Source of the DNA: Cercis canadensis
Lineage: Eukaryota; Streptophyta; Magnoliopsida; Fabales; Fabaceae
Reading direction: 5' to 3'
DNA: 64,000 bases
NCBI GenBank assembly: GCA_003255065.1
Contig: QAOA01004878.1
Coordinates: forward strand, 454,144-518,143
Both the position numbers and the translations under genes were made by a program. The notes under the pieces were generated by a model. That model had not been told where the DNA came from. It did not search any database and saw nothing but the letters and a program-made list of their open reading frames with translations. Of the stretch, positions 39,546 through 49,964 are shown in pieces (position 1 is the stretch's first letter; each line of letters opens with the position of its first letter).

Positions 39546-39986
39546 CAATAATTACACTTGTATAAATTCAAGAGCTCTATTGGCATTTGATGGAGAACTC
39601 ACTGCTGGGATAAGGGAAACGGACGCTTAAATAGATGAATTGTGTTGGTTCTCTAATCATGAATCATTTTTGTAATTTTTGTAATCATGGTTGGGCCAGA
39701 GGTAATTAATCAAGATATCCATTTTTAGCTGTCTCTGATGTAATTGCAATCAGTAATCTCGTNGGACTGATTTTCAATAATTACACTTGTATAAATTCTC
39801 TATTGGCATTTGATGGAGAACTCACTGCTGGGATAAGGGAAACGGACGCTTAAATAGATGAATTGTGTTGGTTCTCTAATCATGAATCATTTTTGTAATT
39901 TTTGTAATCATGGTTGGGCCAGAGGTAATTAATCAAGATATCCATTTTTAGCTGTCTCTGATGTAATTGCAATCAGTAATCTCGTT
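39546..39986. repeat. Duplicated ~215-bp 3' UTR segment around a single N
   Basis: The sequence from caataattacacttgtataa at about 39546 to gtaatctcgt at 39762 recurs at about 39775-39986, with a 6-bp difference near its start. A single N at 39763 separates the copies. The first copy lies directly after the CBS-PB1 stop codon. Near-identity plus the N suggests an assembly overlap. Confidence 0.85.
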
Positions 39987-41838
39987 TCTTAATGAGAGTA
40001 TGTAAAGCAGATAAAATCCTGGCTTGTGATACTCAAAAATGTCAAGATGATCTAGACAATGAGCTCGAAGGGAATAGTTTAACAACTATTACCAATTTTT
40101 GTTGCCAACTTTTGCAGTTCTATTGGGAATCTGATATTTGCACGGTCTGGGTTGCCAAGAACTTCATATATTCGTATTATGATATGATTATAATCCGAAT
40201 AGTAATAATCTTTACAAATGTCTGACCAACAAAACATAAGTGGGTATTTTTTTAATTTATGTGAATATCTTAGTATTCTTCTTCATAGAGTTAACAGGGG
40301 TATGTTTTTTTGGTTTTGTTATTTTTCACATGATATGTGATTAAATGGTCACAATATATGAGTATCTTGTAAAAATGGTCATAAAGGTAAAATGAATAGT
40401 TTATGAGTATCTTGTAAAAATGGTCATAAAGGTAAAATGAATAGTTTATTATTTACATACAGAATGTTAGAGAAATCAAACTTGAATTATGTATAAAGAA
40501 TTTGTAAATTTTTTTTACAAATTTTATAACTCAAACAATAATTCTCTTTATTTTTTTTTCCTGGTCTTATAAATTGTTTCTTTCTTAAACTTTATGACCT
40601 ATTAATTATGGAATACTTTCCCTCTTTTAAAGTTTATTATTTTAATAATTAGGATCCCCTATTCAAATAATTTTATTAAGGTTTATGAAATATCATGAAA
40701 AAAAAAATCATTAGTTAGACCGCCGAATGACATTTTCTTACGCTCTTCTTCTTTTATATATTTTTCTAATGGCGTCTTGTAATGAAAAAATGAATTTTTT
40801 GAAATTTAGAATATGGCTAATTGAATGTCAATATCAATAAACAAAAATAAATAAATAAACCCTCAGAAGTCAGATCAAATAAATAAACCCCGTCGGTAAG
40901 TCCGATTTGATAATATGGCGTTTTTTCTCGTTTCCTTATCTTGGGTAAGTCCGGTTTGATAAAAAAAAGGTTTGGGCTCGACGTGGACAATTGAAATGAC
41001 GGCTTCGCGCTGGTTCGGATGGTTTTCACAGTTGAGTTTGTTTGGGTACCTTGATTCGTTTTCGTCGTATCATAAGGCTCTTCGCCACTGCGCCTCTGTA
41101 AAATGAACGCAAAGGAATAATATTTCTCGCTAGTTCAGCAAATTGATCCCTCGAAAGCAAAAACAATGTTGTCTGCTACAGAATCCCTCTAAATTCAAGC
41201 TTCAGATGTGGATTTGGTACGCCTTCTTTGTATTCTCTGACGCTTACCAAATTTCTTTCTCTCGACTCATACACTCATGGTTCTTTTCTACGTTGTTTCT
41301 TCGTCTGCAAATTTTCAGAATTTGTCTGAATTTTCAAAACCTAATGCCTCTTTTCTAAGAACCAAGAGTGCCCATTTGTGTTGGCGAAGGCATACTGTGC
41401 TTATCAGGTAAGTGCTTGTGTCTTATACGAAGCATTTTTGTTAAATTTGTAGTTTATTTATGAATTGTGGAGAAAATTTGTTTTCGGTCAGTCCAAAAGT
41501 TAGAAATGGAGTAGCTTTGACGATAAAATTTGGGGACCTGATGAAAGCTGGAGGAGGGGATGTAACAGTGGAAGAAAGGTTGATCTTCCTCTTACGTTCT
41601 TTTATTCCGTTGTGAATGTTTAATACTTGCATAAAATAGAACTTTGTGAACTAGGTTTTTTATTCATTTTTAGGGAATCATTATTTTCTCTCCTGACATT
41701 TTGAGATACTGAAGCATTCTACCGTTTTTTGCTCTTTTTGGAGGGGAGGGCGGTTTGGGGAGAAGAAATGTGAAAGAAGAATAAGAGTCCTAGCTTTCCT
41801 TAATTTTCTGACACTCTTCTCATGAACTCTTAAAGCAG
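39987..41838. other. Intergenic region, FAR1-related promoter and 5'-UTR intron
   Basis: AT-rich spacer after the CBS-PB1 gene, containing a 45-bp tandem duplication (40357-40446). The stretch at about 41.0-41.4 kb looks like the promoter and leader exon of the FAR1-related gene. Its leader ends at 41407 (cag|gtaagt) and a 5'-UTR intron runs 41408-41838, ending in gcag five bases before the ATG. Confidence 0.6.
40357..40446. repeat. 45-bp direct tandem duplication
   Basis: Two identical units starting tatgagtatcttgtaaaaat at 40357 and 40402. A recent local duplication in AT-rich spacer. Confidence 0.95.
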
Positions 41839-41843
41839 GAATT

Positions 41844-44222
41844 ATGGCAGAAGGGAGAGAAAGAAGAGAAAATGAGCCGAATCTGAACCTTAATGGTGAC
41901 GATGGGGACACTGCTGTCCAACCTAACAGTCAGGATAATCACAATGCGTTTGCACAGGTTGTCAAAATCAGAAGCAGTAGCAGTTTCCTGAGTATAAATC
42001 CTGACAATTCAAGAGCCTTGCAAATGTTGACAAGTGATGATGTGCTAGCCATGCAATTTGATTCATATGAAGCGGGGGAGTCATTTTACCATAAATATGC
42101 TTCAGCTGTGGGATTTATTGTTCGAAAGGATGATATCGGTAGAAACAAGCAGGGTGAAGTAGTGATGAGAAAATGGGTTTGTAATAGAGAAGGCTATCGA
42201 CAAAGAAAATATCTAGAAAATGCTAACCGGCGGCGGGAGCCTAGGCCGTCAACTAGAGTTAATTGTCCTGCTACGTTTCGTATAAGTCTTGACCGTGCCA
42301 CTCATAAGTGGGTTGTAAAAGAGTTTGTGGCAGAGCATACACATGAGTTGGCACCAACGATCAAATCGCATGCCCTCCAAATTAATAGGCCTATGATGGA
42401 AGTGGGTAACATGAAAAAGAAAGGAGTGATTAATGTTGAGGCACAGCCTGGCCAGATGATGAATTATTTGGTGAAACAAGTTGGAGATTGTGATCCAGTT
42501 GGTGCAGAAAACCAGGACTTGAACAATCCCACTGATTCCCCGTTAAGACCTGAAATTACTATTAATGATGTGGAAGCTGCACTTGCATATCTAAGTGCCA
42601 AGAAGGATGCAGATCCCAGTTTATTCTATGAAACAAAAATTGTTGAAGGTCATTTAGCATCTTTCTTTTTGGCAGATTCTATATCTCAGTTGGATTATGC
42701 ATGCTTTGGAGATGTCATGGCAGTCTATAGGATGAGTGCCTACAGGATGCACTTCGTCATATTGGCTGGTCTTAATCATCATCATCAAACAAGTGTGTTT
42801 GGATGTGCCTTACTTGATGATGAGACTGTTGAGGCATACACATGGTTGTTCCAGACCTTTCTTCATGTGATGCATGACACTATGCCCATATCTGTTGTCA
42901 CTGATGGCCATAAAGCTGTGCGTAAAGCTGTTCAGCAAGTGTTGCCACGATCACGACATCGGTTATGCACATGGCATCTTGAGAGAAATGCCCATTCCAA
43001 TGTTAATGACACATCCTTCGTTTCTGATTTTAAGGTGTGCATGGAGATTCTTTCACAAGATGAGTTTGAGCTGAAATGGAGGGCGATGGTCGACAGGTAT
43101 AAGCTGTCTGGAAACTCATGGATACAGAAGATGTATAAAAGGCGTCATACATGGGCACAGGCATACTTGAGGGGACATTTCTGGGCTGGGTTGCAAAGCA
43201 CAAAAGTATGTGAAGGTATTCACGAACATCTGAGTAAGTTTTTACAACATGAACTGAAATTATATCAATTTATTAGACAGTATGATCGCGCAGTTGATAT
43301 AATTCGGTGCAATGAGGTAAAGGCAGAATATGATGCGACACATGTGCAGTTTGCTCTTGCAACTCCTCTTGTAAAAATTGAGAAACATGCTGCTGATGTG
43401 TTTACACGGGAGTCCTATAAAAGGTTTCTCTCAGAAATGCGGTTGGAGACACTTCTGTTTGTGTTAAACAAAGTTGATGGTACAAACTTCCGCATATACA
43501 CATTGGGCAACTATGAGGATTGCAATTTAACGTATGAAGTTGTGTTTGAGCCTTGTGGTCCAAGTCTTAAATGCTCATGCTTGAAGTTTGAGACAACAGG
43601 GTTTCCTTGCAGTCATGCCGTTCATATAATCAAATCTGAGCGATTAGAAGAAATTCCCCCAAACCTTATACATCCTAGATGGACAAAATCAGCAAAGTCA
43701 ACAGCACAATTGCGGCATTGTGCCTTGGCTCCAGTAGCTGGTGATGTTATCATGCGAATGGTACGTTGTGGGTCTTTGGTGTCCTCTTTCTCCTCATTAT
43801 GCTACTTGGGGTCAAAGTCAGACATAGCATATAACCTGTTGTCCTATGAATTACGTAAGCTAAAGCATAAAATACAGGAGTGTTCTGCTACTAGCCATGC
43901 AAACAGTAGTGGGGCAGCTAGTACACCTACTGCTGAGAAAGATGCCATTCATGTTTCAAAAACTGCGAGATTTAAAGGTAGCCAGCTTGATAATGGGGAC
44001 AAGCGAAGGAAAACCCGAAGATATGGACATTCCCAAAATGTGGAGTCGATCAATCATGGTTGTCCTAATCTCATCAATGCTACTATTAGTGTGATTGACA
44101 ATAGTCCCGTAGTTGTGCATGACACCTTAGACACTTCATCTGATAGTGAGATGGAACGAAGTCCAAGGTTTGGTCAGGGAAGGGACCCTGTTACCAATCC
44201 TCATGCATCTCAAACCAGCTGA
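41844..44222 (+). CDS. FAR1-related sequence (FRS) protein, domesticated MULE transposase
   Basis: FRS proteins are nuclear transcription regulators derived from Mutator-like transposases; FHY3 and FAR1 are the best known. The coding sequence is a single uninterrupted exon of 792 residues. In order: an acidic, polar N-terminus; a FAR1 DNA-binding domain at about 71-170 (FDSYEAGESFYHKYASAVGF ... CPATFRI ... HTHEL); a MULE transposase core at about 280-375 (FGCALLDDETVEAYTWLF, VVTDGHKAVRKAV, HRLCTWHLERN); a SWIM zinc finger at about 577-591 (CSCLKFETTGFPCSHAV); and a basic C-terminus with KRRKTRR. At the position where active-type cores have the first catalytic Asp (FDTTYR in relatives), this protein reads VMAVYR, so Asp is replaced by Met292; Asp354 is kept. 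This fits a DNA-binding regulator that no longer cuts DNA. The exact FRS member was not assigned. Confidence 0.93.
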   Translation: MAEGRERRENEPNLNLNGDDGDTAVQPNSQDNHNAFAQVVKIRSSSSFLSINPDNSRALQMLTSDDVLAMQFDSYEAGESFYHKYASAVGFIVRKDDIGRNKQGEVVMRKWVCNREGYRQRKYLENANRRREPRPSTRVNCPATFRISLDRATHKWVVKEFVAEHTHELAPTIKSHALQINRPMMEVGNMKKKGVINVEAQPGQMMNYLVKQVGDCDPVGAENQDLNNPTDSPLRPEITINDVEAALAYLSAKKDADPSLFYETKIVEGHLASFFLADSISQLDYACFGDVMAVYRMSAYRMHFVILAGLNHHHQTSVFGCALLDDETVEAYTWLFQTFLHVMHDTMPISVVTDGHKAVRKAVQQVLPRSRHRLCTWHLERNAHSNVNDTSFVSDFKVCMEILSQDEFELKWRAMVDRYKLSGNSWIQKMYKRRHTWAQAYLRGHFWAGLQSTKVCEGIHEHLSKFLQHELKLYQFIRQYDRAVDIIRCNEVKAEYDATHVQFALATPLVKIEKHAADVFTRESYKRFLSEMRLETLLFVLNKVDGTNFRIYTLGNYEDCNLTYEVVFEPCGPSLKCSCLKFETTGFPCSHAVHIIKSERLEEIPPNLIHPRWTKSAKSTAQLRHCALAPVAGDVIMRMVRCGSLVSSFSSLCYLGSKSDIAYNLLSYELRKLKHKIQECSATSHANSSGAASTPTAEKDAIHVSKTARFKGSQLDNGDKRRKTRRYGHSQNVESINHGCPNLINATISVIDNSPVVVHDTLDTSSDSEMERSPRFGQGRDPVTNPHASQTS

Positions 44223-46147
44223 CATCGAGGGCTCTTGTTGGCCTTATGTGGAGTTGCACCAATAGACCAACAAGTGGATCCAATACTGTCAACAATGGAG
44301 CGTGGGTAATTTAATGTGTAAAGTTAACATTTTCTGTCTATATTTCTGAAAAATTACCCTACTATGAATTCATTATTAATTTATTGCACTTTGACACCTT
44401 CCGTAAAGACCTGTTGGGCTAACAATTTTATCCTTCCATGGTGGAATATGTTAAATTTAAGATAAATATCAGATATCAATATAGCCAGTGGCTGAATTGG
44501 CAGGATTATAAAGTTATAACTAAGTTCTCGGATGGTTTTTTTTTAAAAAAATATATGGATGCTTGATCGGCTATTGCATGGTGGCTTCTCTTTGCTTATG
44601 TATGTACTACCTGACCCTTTCCAGTATATTTATAGAGCCTCACTTTACTTTAAAGTTGTAAAATTTCTTTCATTCTAGCATTTTCTCTTAATTATCTTTT
44701 ATCATTGTTGTTCTTTTGGATTGAGAAGCATAATTCTAGGTTAGATTGTCTAAATTCTGAAGGTATGGGATCAATTCAAATAAACTGGAAACTTGAAAGG
44801 TGTCATGCCACGGCCATCTTCAATATTCAATTATGATATGATTGACTTCTTGATTGGTGAACTTTGAAAAATTGTTCTTGTCTTGTAGGGTGTGGCAGGA
44901 ACACAATTATATATTCTCTGTATAACTACTGAGGCTGAGTTAGAAAAGTTTATGCATGATTGGTTGCTCTGGAACCTGTATTTCTCATGTGTCTTGGTGC
45001 ATTATCTGAAACAGCCATATTAGATTTTACTAGAATTCATGCATTTATTCTGGTACTTCGGAGAACAGTTGGAAGCAATTAATCAGCTTAGCATTTCTAA
45101 CTTACATGATATATCTGTATGTGGTATTTTTCTTTGGTAATGCCATTGAACTTAATATGATATCAATAATTGCAGAAGGAAGTGCCTGCCGGGGCAGCAA
45201 CTAATATTCGCAACTGCTAATAATGGCAATTATCAATTAGCTTTAAAATCTCAAGAGAATATGTTGACTGAGGTCTAGATCAGTAGGTCATGGCTCAATT
45301 ACACTGAGGTCTTTACTACTTGTCTTTCATTTTTCCTTGTTCCATAGCTTGCTCTTCATCTGGCCCTGTTCTCCTTTGAGAAGAAACAAGTTGATGATGT
45401 GCTGGACATATTTGATGAATGGGATGTCTTTCAGCAGTCAGCATGTGCAATTTAATTTGATATGATATTTTGGGACGATAATCTGGATCAGGGAAGTGAA
45501 TTCCAATCCTTAGGATGTTAAGTGGGGCTTTTATGACAAAATGTGGCTCTGAATGCAATTCTTTCTTGTTCAGCATGTAGATGAAATATTGAAATATATT
45601 TCCTTTGAGAAATTGTTGGGAACCCCATGCATGCTAAGTGCAATAGAGAAAAACCATATAATCTAATCTTAAATTGATTCAACCTCTCAATTGTTCAAGC
45701 CTCTGGGTGAATACGCAGCCCGTATGAAAGTTTGGGTTTGATGTTCACTTATATTTCTGGTTTTTTTATTGTACTTTCCATGCGGTGGATGAATTTACCC
45801 ATTCCTTTTTCCAGAAAATAACGTAAATAACATTATTTTCTCTAAGAATAATCCATAGTATCGTATATTTCTCAAGAGCCTACCGATCTACACACCATTT
45901 TATTTAGAGTTCATTATAACATCTCAAGACACGAACTTCTTTAAGGGTGGGGCCGGGGGGTATAGGACACAGGTTTAAATAAATATGAAAATAAAATAAA
46001 TAAAAGCATTGTCCTCTTCCTTTGTTACCGTTAGTGGGTGATGAGTGAGAATGATGATGGGGCCGCCTCAGAGGCTCTTGTTTCTTTAAATAAATCTGTG
46101 TGTGTATATGTCCATGGACTGACTGACGACATCCAGCACCCGAAAAG
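44223..46147. other. Intergenic region, FRS 3' UTR and upstream region of the next gene
   Basis: About 1.9 kb without a supported coding exon. The left part should hold the FRS 3' UTR; a tgcag acceptor-like site at about 45176 leaves room for a spliced 3' UTR. A minus-strand frame at 45316-45576 has no recognisable domain and was rejected. The last few hundred bases are upstream of the small cysteine-rich gene. Confidence 0.5.
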
Positions 46148-46667
46148 ATGCTCAACGTGAACGTGAACGGGAACGAATGTCAACAGCTTCACTTGTCCTC
46201 CTTTCTCAGAGATGTAAATTACAGGTTCTCTCTCTCTCACTTGTGGATTTCAATTTGCACTGAATTTGTAAATAATGTTATGTGATATTGGATGCAGCTG
46301 CGGGTCGTGTGGGTATGAGTTGAACTTGAATTCCAGTAATCGCAACACCTCTGTCATTGATTCTAAATATGGAAAGTCCATAAAGAGAGGTCTTATTTCC
46401 TTCTTCTCCATCGATGAGAGCAGATTCACTCAACTCCACCAACTTCGATGGATACCCTTCTTCAACCCCAACCGCTCCTGGCCCTGCCCTTTGTTTAAGC
46501 CAAGAACTAAGCTTCTTTGCCGCAACTGCGGTCACCATATTGGTTATGCTTACACTTCCCCCTCTCACTCATGGGATGGTATTTCTGGTTCTAGAATCTA
46601 CCATGTCAAACTAACTACTCTACAACCTTCATTCTACCAAGATTCAAATCACTTTGCTTCATTCTAA
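46148..46667 (+). CDS. Small cysteine-rich (zinc-ribbon-like) protein, At4g08330 type
   Basis: A conserved plant protein of unknown function; Arabidopsis At4g08330 is annotated only as uncharacterised and chloroplastic. Two exons, 46148-46224 and 46298-46667, join in frame (tac ag|c tgc) to give 148 residues. The conserved core is DVNYSCGSCGYELNLNSSNR, then SKYGKSIKRGLISFFSIDESRF, and a second pair CRNCGHHIG. The CxxC pairs suggest a single zinc site. The C-terminus (KLTTLQPS) matches the family's usual RIRALQPS. The ATG at 46148 is the first in frame after upstream stops and gives 24 residues before DVNYSC, more than in Arabidopsis. No clear transit peptide is visible. Confidence 0.85.
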
Positions 46668-47564
46668 ATACCCTGCTTGGGATTGAATTTCACCATTTCC
46701 GGGTAGAATTGCAATTGCTCCAGCAGTGCGCTTGTGTTATTGGTGAGTGCTGAACCATTTTGGATGCATAAGATCCCTAATATGAAACGCACGAGTATAC
46801 GATTACCAATCTTCAGCTTCTAGAACGAACACTCATCAACAGATTTAGATCGATGGTGACGAAAGTTAACTTATTTCCTTTTCTTGTAAAACTTGCTTGT
46901 AATGGACAGGGATAGGGTATGAAGAGGATGCTCTACATGTCTACGTTTTTGGCAGGATAAAAAAATAAAATAAAAGAAGCTTTGCATGTCTACATTATTT
47001 TCTTCTAAACTACAAGGAATTCTCTGTACTGAAGTTTTCTGAACTACAACATATATGTTTTGCTGTAACCGATCATCTAGCACTAGATATACTCTGTACT
47101 GTTGTTTTCTGAATAATTTTGTCAACATATGTATTTTGTTGTAACCGATCATCTAGCACTAGATGTACCAACCTCGTCTAGTTTAATCTTGAATTTTTGT
47201 AACAGAACATATACTTCCAAATTTACTTTGCTACAACATTTACCTATTAAAAGAAGGGGTTCCTTCTCTGCTACTGAAAAATTTAGTTCCCTTTTGAATA
47301 AGTCGATCATTGAGTCCATGCAATTAGTACAAGTATTACAACTTTTGTCAACAAATTAACAGGAAACACAGTCATCTCCTGCTGATGAATAATGTACACA
47401 AAATGATAGCCAACGACAAACCTATCTCACTGCCAAATCATGATTACAAATGTAAAATGGCATACGAAAGCCAATGACGAAGGAACAGGGTAGGAGTCTA
47501 GCCTCAAAGCTATATATGAATTTGCAACTTGTTCCCCAAGCCGTCAGAAGCTAGTTGGTGGTTT
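46668..47564. other. Convergent 3' region between the zinc-ribbon gene and TRAPPC2
   Basis: About 0.9 kb holding the 3' UTRs of the two converging genes. It contains an imperfect tandem repeat at 47021-47166. No additional gene is supported. Confidence 0.5.
47021..47166. repeat. Imperfect tandem repeat (~70-75 bp units)
   Basis: Two units, each starting ctctgtactg and ending with cgatcatctagcactagat, at about 47021-47091 and 47091-47166. They differ by substitutions and a small insertion in the middle. Confidence 0.85.
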
Positions 47565-49217
47565 CTACAAATATTTCCGGGCGAGGGCGCGGACTTTTGT
47601 GTCAAAATGCGACGATATGATGCGAGAGCCAGGCAAGTATAACGGATTAAGAAGAGTCTGCAAAATTCCCAAACATACAAATAAGTTAGCATTTTTCAAT
47701 GTTTCAAAATCATCTTATAAAGTAAGTTAAAGAGAATTAACTTGGGTATCTGCATTTTGATTTTTATCACCAAATCAAGAGGACAATTAGCAATTTCAAC
47801 TTCTCTAATTGATAAAAGTATTGCCATCATGTCCTCACATATAATAAACAGTAGCTGAAAACCCAAACTTACAGAGAACTTATTTGAGTTATGCCCATTC
47901 CCACAGGTAGAATCCTGTACTATAAAACAGGAAAAATGGAATCTAGGGAACTTCTATTGGAAGTATATTTTATTCTCTTTTAGCACAAAATAACATACTG
48001 TACATGAACTAGGGATGCCTATTATAATGGAATTCTCAATTGTCAATTAGCAAACAAAGTATAATATGGGCATTGAATGTCAATAAACCCAACACAAATA
48101 GTCCAACGGCTATTGATATTCTATACTAAAGTGAAGCTGGTGCATAGGAATTTTGGGTAATCATATTTCAGGAGAAGCATTCTACTGTAGAACGCAATCG
48201 AAAGATTCTGATGTTCTGAAACCAATCAAAAGATAAAGTAAAGAAAGGTTACATGTGAATTCATTAGACAGAATGCTGGATGGCAACATTACCTTTATGT
48301 AAAGCTCATGCACCTCTTGGAAGAAGCTCTTGATGCCATCATCATTACGAGAGTCATGAAGCAGCATCAATCGGGTATGTATGATAAGTCAAGGACATAT
48401 CACAGTAGACTAATGTACATAAAGAGAAACTTGTATACTAGATTAAAAGGTCTTTCACTCTTAGCTCTTTCATTTTGGCCCTGGGGGGAGGGGAGAGGGT
48501 TGGGAAGGAGTAGACTACAACCATTAAAAGGAAAATCACATTGTTCCCAAAGTTCAATATTGCAGTAATATAACAAAAACAAGAAGAGTAATATGATTTT
48601 TATATCAAATTATCAATAGTAGATTAATTCACAGATTTAGAGGATATGACCAGCTGTGACATACACTGACACCACCAGATCATTAAACCTGTCTATTGAT
48701 TTCAAGTACCTGCACCAAGAATGTTAAGGAACATGATGCAAGCAAAAAAGGATAATCATAATGCCGAAGTTTCTTATTCAGATTATATGATAATAGAAAA
48801 TCAACTCACATAGCACTAGTAGTCCAAGCAAGGTCCTGAACAATATCGAGAGCGGCATGTAAGATGAACTGATGCAGCTGAGCAGCATCCTCTCTCTATA
48901 ATTCGAAAGAAAATTAAAAAAATCCATTATCACCCATGGACAATGAAAAGCATTATACTGGCAGAGCCACCAGTGAGAAGAAGGTAGAGAAGGGGGAGGG
49001 GGTGGGGAAGTTGATGCATGGTTACTAATCTACCTCAATAGCCCCCCCAAAAAAATAGCAATGTATAGCAGGAAAGATCATTTTTTTTGGAAAAAAAAGG
49101 GGCTAAAATTTAATTGTTTTAGAAAAATACTCATACTTTAGCAGCTGATCCAACTTCAGCTTCATATATAGGGATATCATTTCTGCTAACAATGATGAAA
49201 CAAGCAGTCGTTGCCAT
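47565..49217 (-). CDS. TRAPPC2: TRAPP complex subunit 2 (sedlin homologue)
   Basis: A small longin-fold core subunit of the TRAPP vesicle-tethering complex, acting in ER-Golgi transport as part of the Rab/Ypt1 exchange factor. Five coding exons on the minus strand: 49137-49217, 48810-48895, 48648-48709, 48293-48378, 47565-47657. They give 135 residues, the usual length, with motifs FIIVSRNDIPIYEAEVG, HAALDIVQDLAW, LMLLHDSRNDDGIKSFF and a C-terminus DTKVRALARKYL. The intron between exons 3 and 4 begins ATATCCTC and ends AC, with a TCCTTGAC branch-site match: an AT-AC U12-type intron. A 5'-UTR intron begins upstream of the acceptor at 49237 and extends to a leader exon near 58.85-59.06 kb, a length of about 9.6 kb caused by nested transposons. 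The protein itself is intact. Confidence 0.95.
48379..48647 (-). other. U12-type AT-AC intron of TRAPPC2
   Basis: The 5' splice site is C|ATATCCTCT (consensus ATATCCTT) and the 3' site is TCATAC|ATACCC. TCCTTGAC, one base from the U12 branch consensus TCCTTAAC, places its A ten bases before the AC. No GT-AG pair joins these exons in frame, whereas this join gives the expected AGHTRLMLLHDS. Confidence 0.9.
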
Positions 49218-49964
49218 TACTAATACCCTGCCGAAACTGCAGAGAACAAAACAAGAGGTACTCATATGTATGTACGGAGACAGAAGAAAAGAAAGGTATT
49301 ATACGCATTAAAGCAATCAAAAAGCATAGGGAAAAATGAAAATTAGGGGAAAATAGAATCTATTGTCACCAACAATGTTTTAAAAACCGATTGGTGAGCG
49401 AACTAGTGTGGCAAAAAATACCGGTTGGACCGGTCGGACTGCCCGGTTTAACTGAAGCTTTTTCCAAAATTGAAGATTCAAAAGGAAAACATGAAGGATA
49501 AAGAACAAATCATCAAACTCAACTCATAAGTGAAAATCTCAAACTTAAAAATTAAAATACAGTCTTAAAATCATCAAAACCAAATACATAAAGAGGATGC
49601 TAGGCTACCTTAATATTTTACAAGGTAAAAAAGGAAAACTATTTTAAGAGTTTGGGATACAAGACTCCATCTCCATATTTGGATCTGGATCTGCACAAGT
49701 ATATAAATCTAAAGTCTAAACCAACATGATCTAAGTATATATAGCTGTACTATTCTGCAGTACAAAGAAGGAATACAAGTGCTAAGGAGGATAAAACTAG
49801 AAAGTTATGTAGTAATACTTTAAAGTGATCACATGAGTAATACTAAAATTTATTCATATAAGATTTTTATTGAATCATACAAACATGCAGAGAAAGAAAT
49901 AATATGAATGGTCAACTACAAGCTTCAACACAAATTCACATCAACGTTTTGATAAATACAATAA

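Noticed and set aside
45316-45576. 86-codon minus-strand frame downstream of the FRS gene
   Set aside because: No recognisable domain, no splice partner, and it overlaps probable FRS 3' UTR sequence.
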